The translations under genes and the position numbers were made by a program. 7,395 bases of DNA, from NCBI GenBank assembly GCA_030528765.1, contig JAUMYD010000094.1, forward strand, positions 1-7,395, read 5' to 3'. The notes beneath the pieces are model-generated. The model was not told the DNA's origin and did not search any database. It saw only the letters and a program-made list of their open reading frames with translations. The first letter of the stretch is position 1. Each line of letters begins with the position of its first letter. The stretch comes from Bacillota bacterium (GTDB taxonomy: Bacteria; Bacillota; Dehalobacteriia; UBA4068). Shown here piece after piece: positions 1-5,603 of this stretch.

Positions 1-1565
1 TTTTCGCAGACCTGCATAATTTCAAAAATTGTGCTTTCCGGCATCAGCACCGTTACGTCAAGACGAAGCCACATCGGATACATCCTGTCGTTGAACGGAT
101 TGTAAAAGAGCTGTTCAATCTTATCGATCATGTATTCCGGTGTGCTGACCTGCGCGACGCTTGTCGAGCCGCTTTCGAAAGTAAGTTCCATCACGCCGTA
201 GGGCTGATCGATCAAAAAGGCCCCAAAGTTCGGGGAAGAGTATTTGGAAAGCCATTCTTTAAGCTTCGCATCAAAGTCATACTCCATTTTCCATGCTTTT
301 TGGGCACCACCATTGGATGTGAAGTAGGTCAGTATGCTTCTAAAATCATCTTCTCCCGAATGAGGAGGCTCAAAAGAAAGTCCGCTATAGTATTGATAAT
401 GCAGGAGATAGAAATCACCGTTTGCACAATTCAGTTGGATTGCTCGGGAAAGAGAATTTGGCTCATCCAAGCCAACAAGAAAAGGAGCACAGTGATGGGA
501 ATTGATAAGGGAGACTAGTTCGGCTGCAGCTTCATCAGAAACGCTGATAGTATCAGCTGTTACAGATTCGATATCTCCAAGCGCAAGCTCCGCAAGAGGA
601 TTGGTCAGCACGCAAACTGCCAGGATCGCACAGGCAAGAACGGCAACAACGATGCCCCACAGCGCAGGCTTCTTCCACTTGGACAGGTTGTTGATACGGC
701 CCTTGGTATCGCCCTCCCCAAAGGCTAGCGGAGTACCGGCGATGATGCGCCGCCCGGTGGCCAAAGTCAAAAGCGAAGCGGAATACTCTGCCCGAACATC
801 GCCGCCGATCTTGCGGATTACAGCCTCATCGCAGCTCATTTCCATATCCTTGCCAGCCAGTATAAAAGCTATCCAGACAAGAGGGTTAAACCAATGAATT
901 GCCAAAGCTGAAAATGCAAGCGCCTTCGTTATATGGTCAAGCCGCTTGATGTGATGCTGTTCATGGAGAATGATGTAGGCCTGCTCTTTTTCTGTCAGAT
1001 TGCAGGGGAGGTAGATTTTCGGGCTGAAGAGACCAACCACAAATGGCGATTTGATATCATCTGCAATGAAGATGTTATCCCGCAGAGGAACGACCACTGA
1101 CAGCTTGTGGAGCAGACGAATATAGGAAACGATGCTATAGAGTACCATGACCAATAGGCCTGTCATCCAGATACACGTGATGATGAATATTGGCCCCTCA
1201 AGCGGATCAGCCCGCAACTGTTCTTCGCCTTGGGGCAGTATCTCGTTTATCGCTTCGTTGATGCCGGGCAGGGGCAGGGCAACAGCTGGATCTGGCTGAT
1301 GGACAATATCAGTGGGCACATATTCGATTGCGCTGGTCGTTGTGCCGGCTTCCCCGGCCGGAGTATCAAAGAGATTATAGAGGGAAAGACTGGATCCTAT
1401 AGATACTGGACAGAGAAGCCGAAACAGAACCACAGCCCATAGCAGATAGGGAATGAGCTTGGGCGTTTTCTTTAGCAGCAGGCGCAGCAGGAGCACAAAG
1501 ACAATGGCTATACTCGCTGTCAGGCTCATATTGAATAATCCTGGCATAAACGTATAGAAGAACAC
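1..1565 (-). CDS. BlaR1/MecR1-like M56 membrane metallopeptidase (sensor-transducer), C-terminus cut by window edge
   Basis: One open frame of 521 codons runs off the left end. I start it at GTG 1565: AGGGGG (1573-1578) lies 7 nt upstream, and the gene begins 4 nt after the blaI-like stop. ATG 1547 is an alternative in the same frame. Predicted membrane segments are near residues 10-31, 40-56, 125-148 and 301-320. The zinc-protease signature HEQHH is at residues 201-205, and a CDEA motif at 245-248 supplies the expected third-ligand glutamate; both sit between the third and fourth segments, as in the M56 family. In this family an extracellular signal activates the protease, which leads to cleavage of the partner repressor. 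The visible part beyond the last membrane segment (about 200 residues) shows no SxxK active-site motif that I can recognise, so sensing of beta-lactams is not supported and the ligand is unknown. Family assignment is confident; ligand and target genes are not. Confidence 0.9.
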   Translation of the reverse strand, partial: MFFYTFMPGLFNMSLTASIAIVFVLLLRLLLKKTPKLIPYLLWAVVLFRLLCPVSIGSSLSLYNLFDTPAGEAGTTTSAIEYVPTDIVHQPDPAVALPLPGINEAINEILPQGEEQLRADPLEGPIFIITCIWMTGLLVMVLYSIVSYIRLLHKLSVVVPLRDNIFIADDIKSPFVVGLFSPKIYLPCNLTEKEQAYIILHEQHHIKRLDHITKALAFSALAIHWFNPLVWIAFILAGKDMEMSCDEAVIRKIGGDVRAEYSASLLTLATGRRIIAGTPLAFGEGDTKGRINNLSKWKKPALWGIVVAVLACAILAVCVLTNPLAELALGDIESVTADTISVSDEAAAELVSLINSHHCAPFLVGLDEPNSLSRAIQLNCANGDFYLLHYQYYSGLSFEPPHSGEDDFRSILTYFTSNGGAQKAWKMEYDFDAKLKEWLSKYSSPNFGAFLIDQPYGVMELTFESGSTSVAQVSTPEYMIDKIEQLFYNPFNDRMYPMWLRLDVTVLMPESTIFEIMQVCE

Positions 1566-1569
1566 AGGC

Positions 1570-1929
1570 TCACCCCCTCATGCTATCAATAAGCTTTTGC
1601 AGCTCATCTATTTCCTGCTCAGAGAGTCTTTTTCGCGTCCCGAAGGCAGCAAGGAAGGCGGGTAGGGAGCCACCAAAAGTATCCTCAACATATTGCTCAC
1701 TGTGCCGGGCATAGTATTCTTCCCGCGAGATCAGAGAAGTTACGGTACCCTCCTTATTTTGAAACAGACCCCGTTCGCACAGACGTCGCAAAACCGTGTG
1801 TGATGTGCTTTTTTTCCAGTTGAATTCCTCTGCACCGATTTTGGCCAGCTGGCCAGAGGTGATTGGTTCCCGATCCCAGATAATATCAGCAAATCTGGCT
1901 TCAGCGGTTCCTGTTTTAAAATCAGACAT
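1570..1929 (-). CDS. BlaI/MecI/CopY-family winged-helix repressor
   Basis: This 119-residue protein has the usual family length. The recognition region NWKKSTSHTVLRRLCERGLF (residues 37-56) matches the BlaI pattern of W-x3-T-x2-T-hh-RL-x2-(R/K)-G-h. It is followed by the beta wing (SLISREEY, 65-72) and a helical dimerisation tail with the typical SLPAFLAAF segment (88-96), the area where family members are cut after induction. The ATG at 1929 is preceded by a perfect AGGAGG (1938-1943) at 8 nt spacing. The gene lies immediately upstream of the M56 peptidase gene with a 4-nt gap, so the two are almost certainly one operon. Two dyads in the promoter are the likely autoregulatory operators. Inferred role: a dimeric repressor released when the membrane protease cleaves it. 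The regulated resistance or stress gene is not visible in this window. Confidence 0.93.
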   Translation of the reverse strand: MSDFKTGTAEARFADIIWDREPITSGQLAKIGAEEFNWKKSTSHTVLRRLCERGLFQNKEGTVTSLISREEYYARHSEQYVEDTFGGSLPAFLAAFGTRKRLSEQEIDELQKLIDSMRG

Positions 1930-1943
1930 AAAGAAAACCTCCT

Positions 1944-1962
1944 GTGTTACAGTTTGTCACAC
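1944..1962. promoter_or_regulatory. BlaI-like operator, proximal copy (over the expected transcription start)
   Basis: The plus strand reads GTGTTACAGTTTGTCACAC. The arms GTGTnAC and GTnACAC are symmetric around a 5-bp centre with one mismatched pair. It shares the TTACAG...GT.ACACA pattern with the distal copy and lies just downstream of the -10. A pair of sites spanning a promoter is the usual arrangement for BlaI-type autoregulation. Confidence 0.65.
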
Positions 1963-1968
1963 GTTTAT

Positions 1969-1997
1969 ATATTACAGCTAGTAACACAAAAAGTCAA
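1969..1997 (-). promoter_or_regulatory. Sigma-A-type promoter of the blaI-blaR1-like operon
   Basis: On the minus strand, TTGACT (1992-1997) is separated by 17 nt from TAATAT (1969-1974). This is near-consensus for a housekeeping promoter and ends 39 nt from the repressor start codon. The spacer contains one of the two BlaI-like dyads, so repressor binding would block RNA polymerase directly. Confidence 0.8.
1972..1984. promoter_or_regulatory. BlaI-like operator, distal copy (between -35 and -10)
   Basis: The dyad reads TTAC-AGCTA-GTAA on the plus strand: 4-bp arms around a 5-bp centre, similar to the TACA/TGTA half-sites of BlaI/MecI operators. It overlaps the -10 and the spacer of the operon promoter. 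Its centre (1978) is 25 bp from the centre of the second copy. Confidence 0.65.
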
Positions 1998-2267
1998 TAA
2001 TTATATTTAATTTATTAAAGCTTAAGGATGGGTGTCCTTTATCCAGATGCTATCTATGCGGGGTTCATATTTTTTGGAAGGGCCAAAGCGGGGTTTCGTT
2101 CCGGGCAGCCATTCCAAGCCGCCAAGCAACAGCCTGCAGATCGAACCGTGCTGCAACTCAGATTCACGCTGGATGATATGCAGGAAAAAAGGAGGGGAGA
2201 TGCCTGTGTGAGAAAGGGACCGCGAGGAGGGAAGGGATTGATGTTCCTTTCGGATGTTGTTCCAGAA
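1998..2267. other. Gap between repressor promoter and ATPase terminator, no convincing gene
   Basis: Short open frames exist on both strands but have no family likeness. The minus-strand frames run through the ATPase terminator, and the plus-strand frame at 2028-2270 has no good ribosome binding site. The left end is AT-rich and contains a small AAGGA/TCCTT hairpin at about 2023-2038. Two purine-rich SD-like stretches (about 2188-2199 and 2225-2235) precede only frames of 3 and 9 codons. I see nothing else. Confidence 0.5.
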
Positions 2268-2306
2268 TAAAAGATCTGACCTGCGAACACATCGCAGGCC
2301 AGATCT
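2268..2306 (-). terminator. Intrinsic terminator of the P-loop ATPase gene
   Basis: A long hairpin is formed by AGATCTG-CCTGCGA and TCGCAGG-CAGATCT, with one internal mismatch and a 5-nt loop (2287-2291). On the minus strand it is followed by TTTTA. It lies about 40 nt past the ATPase stop codon. The T-tract is short, but the stem is very stable. Confidence 0.75.
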
Positions 2307-2346
2307 ATTGATGCAGAGACAATTTGCAGAAAACAGGATAGCAGGC

Positions 2347-3075
2347 TTAACGATCTTCCACGCCAAACTTGGTAAAGCGTTCCCAATCCCGGTGCATCCG
2401 AATATCTATGCAGAGGGGGGCTCCCAGAAATTCTCTCTTCAAGCCCCTTTCCTCTGCCAGGATCCAGAATTTATCCAGCACTTCCTTTGTTCCGCTGGTA
2501 TATATCACGGGCAAATGAGAATCGATTGCGGCTTGTCGTACGATCTCATAGCCCCAGAGCAAATCTTCCGCCTTTGTTTCGTAGGAAAGATTGCTGTTGT
2601 TGATGATCCCGTTGACAGAAAGACGGGAAGAGTTCTCGATTTTTTCCAGCAGGGAAGTAATCAGCTCCGGAGAGGAAGAGAGCGGTCTGTAGGGGTTTAC
2701 TACGAGCCAAATGTCCATCATTTCTTTAGGGATCCGGTCAAAATAGGCTTTGTACTGACCCAAAGCTCGTGCACCAATACCATCGCCGCCCACATCAAAA
2801 ACTGCTCGGCCCTGTTCTCCCACAAAGGCAGAGTAGATTGCAGGATCAATGGTGATGATCTCAACATTGTCCATTGCAAAATTTGGAACGATCAAACGAA
2901 CACCGGCAGCTTCCATGGTTTTTTTACGTTCGGCTGCTCGGAAATAGGGATTTACGATATCCAGATCAACCAAGGTGGTGCTTTCCCCCCGCAGTGCACT
3001 TTGGTGAGCAAAATGCAGTGCCAGTTCCGTTTTCCCGCTGCCAAAATTCCCTAAAAACACCTGATAACGGCGCAT
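2347..3075 (-). CDS. MinD/CobQ-like P-loop ATPase, function unknown
   Basis: A cytosolic-looking protein of 242 residues. I start it at ATG 3075 because AGGAAGG lies just upstream; an ATG 8 codons earlier has no ribosome binding site. Walker A is GNFGSGKT (residues 9-16), a classical rather than deviant form, as it lacks the extra lysine of true MinD/ParA. VDLDIVNPYFR (36-46) sits where SIMIBI-class NTPases carry the switch I aspartate. FDVGGD (93-98) is the Walker B/DxxG-like strand. VVNPYRP (125-131) and NGIINNSNL (155-163) look like later core strands, the second probably near the base-binding site. There is no membrane segment. Similar stand-alone ATP-binding proteins are widespread in anaerobic Bacillota and are annotated only generically. 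The gene is monocistronic here, with a ferritin terminator upstream and its own terminator downstream, so the context gives little help. A substrate or partner protein cannot be named. Confidence 0.85.
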   Translation of the reverse strand: MRRYQVFLGNFGSGKTELALHFAHQSALRGESTTLVDLDIVNPYFRAAERKKTMEAAGVRLIVPNFAMDNVEIITIDPAIYSAFVGEQGRAVFDVGGDGIGARALGQYKAYFDRIPKEMMDIWLVVNPYRPLSSSPELITSLLEKIENSSRLSVNGIINNSNLSYETKAEDLLWGYEIVRQAAIDSHLPVIYTSGTKEVLDKFWILAEERGLKREFLGAPLCIDIRMHRDWERFTKFGVEDR

Positions 3076-3189
3076 ATCTCTTCCTTCCTTTCTGTTCATG
3101 CTTTGCCAGTGGCTTTTCCGGAGAGCTATCTTTTTCCACCTTTCTTTGAAAGAGTTTCAGAAGAGGGTGGAGGTTTATAGCCACCACGA

Positions 3190-3224
3190 AGAAAAGAGTC
3201 GCAACGGATCCCGCTGCGACTCTT
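3190..3224 (-). terminator. Intrinsic terminator of the ferritin gene
   Basis: A perfect 10-bp stem (AAGAGTCGCA with TGCGACTCTT, 3194-3203 and 3215-3224) is extended by three more pairs above one mismatch. On the minus strand it is followed by TTTTC. It starts 18 nt after the ferritin stop codon. Confidence 0.8.
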
Positions 3225-3241
3225 CCCTGTGTTTCTGGTGA

Positions 3242-3751
3242 TTAGATGGTTAAAGAGGGAGCAGAATACACACGGGTGGCCAGCTCCTGATTCAGCAGGT
3301 AGAGGCTCTTGGGGTCATCCCCGAACAGTTTGAATTTATTTACCATGGCATCTGCATTCGCTTCTTCTTCGCCTTGCTCCTTGACGAACCAATCCAGGAA
3401 CTGCATCGTACGGAAATCGCGCACGGAATAAGCGGCTTCATAGATATCATGGATCAGAGAAGTCACATAGCGCTCATGCTCAGCACCAGCCTGAAGGGGT
3501 TCCAGCGGAGACTGAAAGACCTTATCCGGCTTGGCGATCGCATCCAGCTCAACAGGGATACTGTTCTGCTGCAGGTACTGAATGAAGAGCATTGCATGAT
3601 CTCTTTCTTCCTGCGCTTGAATGTTATACCAGTTTCCGAAGCCATCCAAATCATGATCGATGTAGTAATTGGCTATATCCAGATAGAGGTATGCGCTATA
3701 GAATTCTTTGTTTACCTGCTGGTTCAGCAGATCCTGCACTTTTTTATCCAT
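3242..3751 (-). CDS. ftnA: Bacterial non-heme ferritin (iron storage)
   Basis: A 169-residue protein of normal FtnA length with a four-helix bundle pattern. It oxidises Fe2+ at a diiron ferroxidase centre and stores the iron as mineral inside a 24-subunit cytosolic shell. Visible centre residues are E16 in NKEFYSAY, E49 and H52 in QEERDH, E93 in EHERYVT and the WFVKEQGEEE segment (121-130), which aligns with the E. coli WYVSEQHEEE region. There is no haem-ligating methionine pattern suggestive of bacterioferritin that I can identify. The ATG at 3751 has AGGAG (3759-3763) at 7 nt spacing. It is probably monocistronic: its own terminator follows, and the nearest same-strand gene upstream (reverse rubrerythrin) is terminated about 730 nt away. 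A short palindrome lies about 29 bp upstream of the start. Co-location with FeoB and reverse rubrerythrin suggests shared iron and peroxide physiology, which is inference. Confidence 0.96.
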   Translation of the reverse strand: MDKKVQDLLNQQVNKEFYSAYLYLDIANYYIDHDLDGFGNWYNIQAQEERDHAMLFIQYLQQNSIPVELDAIAKPDKVFQSPLEPLQAGAEHERYVTSLIHDIYEAAYSVRDFRTMQFLDWFVKEQGEEEANADAMVNKFKLFGDDPKSLYLLNQELATRVYSAPSLTI

Positions 3752-3779
3752 GGCTGCGCTCCTTTAAATTGAAATTTGT

Positions 3780-3793
3780 TGTTTCCTGAAACA
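3780..3793. promoter_or_regulatory. Palindrome upstream of ferritin, possible operator
   Basis: TGTTTC-CT-GAAACA is a perfect 6-2-6 dyad about 28-41 bp upstream of the ferritin start codon. A second dyad, AATTTT-CCGT-AAAATT, lies just farther upstream at about 3803-3818. No good -35/-10 pair could be assigned here. The sites do not match the rubrerythrin palindrome or a recognisable Fur box, so the regulator is unknown. Confidence 0.3.
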
Positions 3794-4008
3794 GTGTATT
3801 AAAATTTTACGGAAAATTCAGCCGCAACTGGCCTTGTTCAAAGCCATCGCTGGGCACATTGCTTCCCTTCGTGACGGAAGTGAAGCGTTTTCGGCTTGCT
3901 TCTGAGGAAATTGTATCATTAACGATGGCTTTTGGCAAGAAGATTTTGCAGGCTTAGGCCGTGCACTATGCAGGCTGCAGCAGGTTCGCCCAAAAGAAGC
4001 GCAGCTGA
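3794..4008. other. Gene-poor stretch, possibly decayed coding sequence
   Basis: No intact gene is visible on either strand. On the plus strand, the frame that carries ATG 4038 is open on both sides of a single TGA (3903-3905), with a protein-like but unrecognised translation and no start codon. A modest hairpin (3861-3885, GCTTC/GAAGC outer arms) is followed on the plus strand by GTTTT. Either decayed DNA or chance open frame fits; I cannot decide. Confidence 0.35.
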
Positions 4009-4311
4009 ATGCACAGTCAGAGATCAAAGGATGTGAGATGGATTTATTTGAAAAAATTCAACCGATATAGTATGATTATTTTAATTACAAAGCGCATGGT
4101 TCAGTTGGGAGAAGCCAGACTCGCACTTCCCAAGGAGGATCTGATAAAAGAGATGGTTGCTGACGATAACGCCACTTATACAATAGAACAGGAATGCCAT
4201 GAGATCCCGCTGAATGATCCTCGAGTGCTGAAGATTTATAACAATAAGCTGGCTTCAAAACAGATGTCCGCGAACAGCAAGGAAGACCATACGGAGATGA
4301 ATTCTTTTTAG
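4009..4311 (+). CDS. Small hypothetical protein, possibly frameshifted at its start
   Basis: This is the only plus-strand candidate gene. The frame has 100 codons with ordinary codon use and protein-like composition; the translation is charged, with no signal peptide. Its ATG at 4009 has no convincing ribosome binding site. A good one, AAAGGA (4026-4031), lies 6 nt before ATG 4038 in a different frame, which reads MDLFEKIQPI and stops at TAG 4068. Removing one base in or just after the A6 run (4051-4056) would join that start to the long frame at NRYSMIILITKRMVQL. This suggests a real gene with a one-base indel (pseudogene, sequencing error or programmed shift). The NRY-x7-KR-x2-QL pattern faintly recalls the start of RNA polymerase omega subunits, but the rest does not match, so I do not assign a function. 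Internal ATG 4072 is another possible start. Confidence 0.4.
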   Translation: MHSQRSKDVRWIYLKKFNRYSMIILITKRMVQLGEARLALPKEDLIKEMVADDNATYTIEQECHEIPLNDPRVLKIYNNKLASKQMSANSKEDHTEMNSF

Positions 4312-4479
4312 ATAAACCAAACTAAAAATGATGCCGCTTGGCTTTCCGGCAATTGGGTATAATATAAAAATATGCTTTTGAACCAGGATCAGGCCTTGGG
4401 AAGAAGCGTATTTTCATTTCAAATGGAGGTGTGGGGATGGCAGTTGCTTCCTTCCTGTTTGCGCAGGGTTGCTGGGAAG
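4312..4479. other. Intergenic, nothing assigned
   Basis: It contains an isolated plus-strand TATAAT (4358-4363) without a good -35 element, and a 61-codon plus-strand frame (4372-4557) that runs through the rubrerythrin terminator and has no likeness to a known family. No gene is supported. Confidence 0.4.
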
Positions 4480-4511
4480 AAAAAAGAGGAGACTGCAAAA
4501 GCAGTCTCCTC
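4480..4511 (-). terminator. Strong intrinsic terminator of the reverse rubrerythrin gene
   Basis: A perfect 11-bp stem (GAGGAGACTGC with GCAGTCTCCTC) with a 4-nt loop is followed on the minus strand by six T residues (4480-4485). It lies 33 nt after the stop codon. The opposite strand has no T-tract, so it acts in one direction. Confidence 0.95.
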
Positions 4512-4544
4512 AGGAAAAATCATTGTTTCTTCAGATGTAGTTAA

Positions 4545-5087
4545 TTACATGAAGTAACGTTTTAAAAGTCCGCGGAAACCGCAGCCATGACGAGCTTCGT
4601 CTTTGCACATTTCATGAACGGTATCATGAATTGCATCGTAATTCAGCTGTTTTGCCAAGGCAGCCAGCTCTTTTTTACCTGCGCAGGCACCATGCTCAGC
4701 TTCAGCACGTTTGGCAACGTTGGTCTTGGTATCATCCCAGAGAACTTCGCCCAGCAGCTCAGCAAATTTAGCTGCATGTTCAGCTTCTTCCCAAGCATAG
4801 CGCTTGAAAGCTTCAGCGATTTCCGGATAACCTTCACGATCAGCCTTACGGCTCATTGCCAGATACATACCGACTTCCATGCATTCACCGGTATAATTGG
4901 CACGCAGACCTTCGATGATGCGTTCATCACAGCCTTGGGCAATGCCGATGCGATGTTCATCAGCAAAAGCACCCAATTCAGCTTGTTCGCTGAATTTGTC
5001 CTGGCTGGCTTTGCACTGCGGGCAGAATTCCGGAGCTGCATCACCTTCGTGAACGTAACCGCAAATAGAGCACACAAATTTTTTCAT
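4545..5087 (-). CDS. Reverse rubrerythrin (diiron peroxidase with N-terminal rubredoxin domain)
   Basis: A 180-residue protein with the domain order rubredoxin then ferritin-like diiron, the reverse of classical rubrerythrin. The rubredoxin iron ligands are C6 and C9 (CSICGY) and C22 and C25 (CPQC). The four-helix domain carries ECMEVGMY (68-75), EEAEH (100-104) and DEARH (163-167), giving the paired ExxH motifs of the diiron site. Characterised clostridial members reduce hydrogen peroxide with electrons from NADH through a rubredoxin oxidoreductase, and some also reduce oxygen; automatic pipelines often name them NADH peroxidase. The protein is cytosolic, with no signal peptide. ATG 5087 has AGGAGGT (5095-5101) at 7 nt spacing. 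The gene is monocistronic, with its own promoter, a palindromic operator candidate and a strong terminator. The electron donor is not encoded in this window. Confidence 0.95.
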   Translation of the reverse strand: MKKFVCSICGYVHEGDAAPEFCPQCKASQDKFSEQAELGAFADEHRIGIAQGCDERIIEGLRANYTGECMEVGMYLAMSRKADREGYPEIAEAFKRYAWEEAEHAAKFAELLGEVLWDDTKTNVAKRAEAEHGACAGKKELAALAKQLNYDAIHDTVHEMCKDEARHGCGFRGLLKRYFM

Positions 5088-5135
5088 TGGTATTACCTCC
5101 TGTATATATAGCTGTTGGTTTTTTAAGGGAACTAC

Positions 5136-5158
5136 TTATTAGTATCAATTACTAATAA
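5136..5158. promoter_or_regulatory. Perfect 9-5-9 palindrome over the rubrerythrin transcription start, candidate operator
   Basis: Arms TTATTAGTA (5136-5144) and TACTAATAA (5150-5158) are perfect reverse complements around a 5-bp centre. The site begins 2 bp downstream of the -10 and covers the expected start of transcription, so a bound protein would block initiation. An AT-rich dyad before a peroxide-defence gene fits a Fur/PerR-family repressor, but the spacing is not the canonical 7-1-7, and the regulator is not encoded here. Confidence 0.6.
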
Positions 5159-5159
5159 A

Positions 5160-5187
5160 AGTATACCACAATAATTTTAAAAATCAA
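5160..5187 (-). promoter_or_regulatory. Promoter of the reverse rubrerythrin gene
   Basis: On the minus strand, TTGATT (5182-5187), 16 nt and TATACT (5160-5165) form a good sigma-A-type promoter about 73 nt upstream of the start codon. The -35 sits only about 15 bp past the acyl carrier protein stop codon. Confidence 0.75.
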
Positions 5188-5208
5188 GTACCTTTCGGAA
5201 AATTACTT
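5179..5208 (-). terminator. Weak terminator-like hairpin at the end of the acyl carrier protein gene
   Basis: On the minus strand, AAGTA...CC-GAAA-GG-TACTT can fold with a 5-nt bulge and is followed by GATTTTT. The stem is weak and overlaps the acyl carrier protein stop and the rubrerythrin -35. Some read-through into the rubrerythrin gene is therefore likely. Confidence 0.25.
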
Positions 5209-5424
5209 AATTTTTTTCTCAACGTATTCGACCAAGTCAGCAACATTTTCCATGCCGCTGGTTTCATCGATCATGATGCTGAATTCTTCTTCGAGCGCCA
5301 GCATGATCTCCACCATGTAGAGGGAATCGACCTGCATATCAGCGAAACTGCTTTCCATTGTGATTTCTTCGGGGGAAATATCCAGTTTGGTAGAGATGAT
5401 CTCCCGGATGCTTTCAAATACCAT
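5203..5424 (-). CDS. Acyl carrier protein (stand-alone)
   Basis: A 73-residue acidic helical protein of typical acyl carrier protein length. The phosphopantetheine attachment serine is S34 in VDSLYMVEIMLALEEEF (32-48), the hallmark DSL motif at the start of helix II. The carrier holds acyl groups as thioesters for fatty-acid or related synthesis. I start it at ATG 5424 because AAAGGAG (5433-5439) lies 8 nt upstream; a 16-residue upstream extension from 5472 has no ribosome binding site. The loop before the serine reads FADMQVDSL, shorter and less acidic than the common DDLGADSL form, and no fab or synthase genes adjoin it. It may be a secondary carrier with a dedicated partner rather than the housekeeping AcpP, which is inference. 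It has its own strong promoter and a long structured leader. Confidence 0.92.
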   Translation of the reverse strand: MVFESIREIISTKLDISPEEITMESSFADMQVDSLYMVEIMLALEEEFSIMIDETSGMENVADLVEYVEKKIK

Positions 5425-5597
5425 AGTACATTCTCCTTTACCTGTTTTCTGAATATAATGTTTATGAAACAAGAAAACTGCTCTTTATTGTATATGAAAC
5501 TAAAAAATGTATATCATAAAAACATGCATAATGTATGTTAAAGAGCAGAACAAAGGACTGCTGGAAGCGAAGGAAGCCCAGCCAAAGCCCATTTCAT
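5425..5597 (-). promoter_or_regulatory. Long structured 5' leader of the acyl carrier protein mRNA, possible attenuator
   Basis: If transcription starts near 5597, the leader is about 170 nt. Ten-base arms CTGCTCTTTA and TAAAGAGCAG (minus strand, from 5548-5539 and 5487-5478) can pair across 51 nt, and the second arm is followed by TTTTCTT, resembling a terminator tail. Inside the loop is another dyad (AACAT/ATGTT, 5521-5539). A second stem, GTTTTCT with AGAAAAC, lies closer to the ribosome binding site and would overlap the tail of the first. The related motifs TGTTTATGAAAC (5459-5470) and TGTATATGAAAC (5489-5500) occur 30 bp apart. No known riboswitch class is recognised. Confidence 0.4.
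5538..5597 (-). other. Possible 19-codon leader peptide in the acyl carrier protein leader
   Basis: The frame reads MKWALAGLPSLPAVLCSAL and ends with TAA inside the first arm of the leader inverted repeat. Its ATG falls almost exactly at the predicted transcription start, so it would be translated leaderless. It is rich in Leu and Ala (five each). There is no ribosome binding site, so this could well be chance. Confidence 0.2.
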
Positions 5598-5603
5598 CCA
5601 TTT

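Noticed and set aside
2028..2270. 80-codon plus-strand frame in the gap left of the ATPase gene
   Set aside because: No ribosome binding site, no recognisable motif, and overlapping minus-strand frames of equal length suggest chance.
2254..3054. 266-codon plus-strand frame opposite the ATPase gene
   Set aside because: It is a shadow of the minus-strand ATPase, with no ribosome binding site or family features, and it starts inside the terminator region.
3141..3211. Possible ATPase promoter (TTGCGA with TATAAA) inside and after the ferritin terminator
   Set aside because: The spacer is about 19 nt and the -35 lies in the terminator stem, so the match is too weak to list.
3861..3885. Hairpin followed by GTTTT on the plus strand
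   Set aside because: The stem is short with a mismatch and there is no plus-strand gene ending there, so I do not call it a terminator.
4009..4311. Firm identification of the small plus-strand gene as an RNA polymerase omega subunit
   Set aside because: Only a short NRY...KR..QL stretch resembles omega. The later conserved segment is missing and the gene is not in the usual gmk/priA neighbourhood.
4372..4557. 61-codon plus-strand frame just after a TATAAT element
   Set aside because: It runs through the rubrerythrin terminator and its stop-codon end, lacks a ribosome binding site, and the TATAAT has no suitable -35 partner.
5425..5472. 16-residue N-terminal extension of the acyl carrier protein
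   Set aside because: The upstream ATG has no ribosome binding site, while ATG 5424 has a good one and gives the standard family length.
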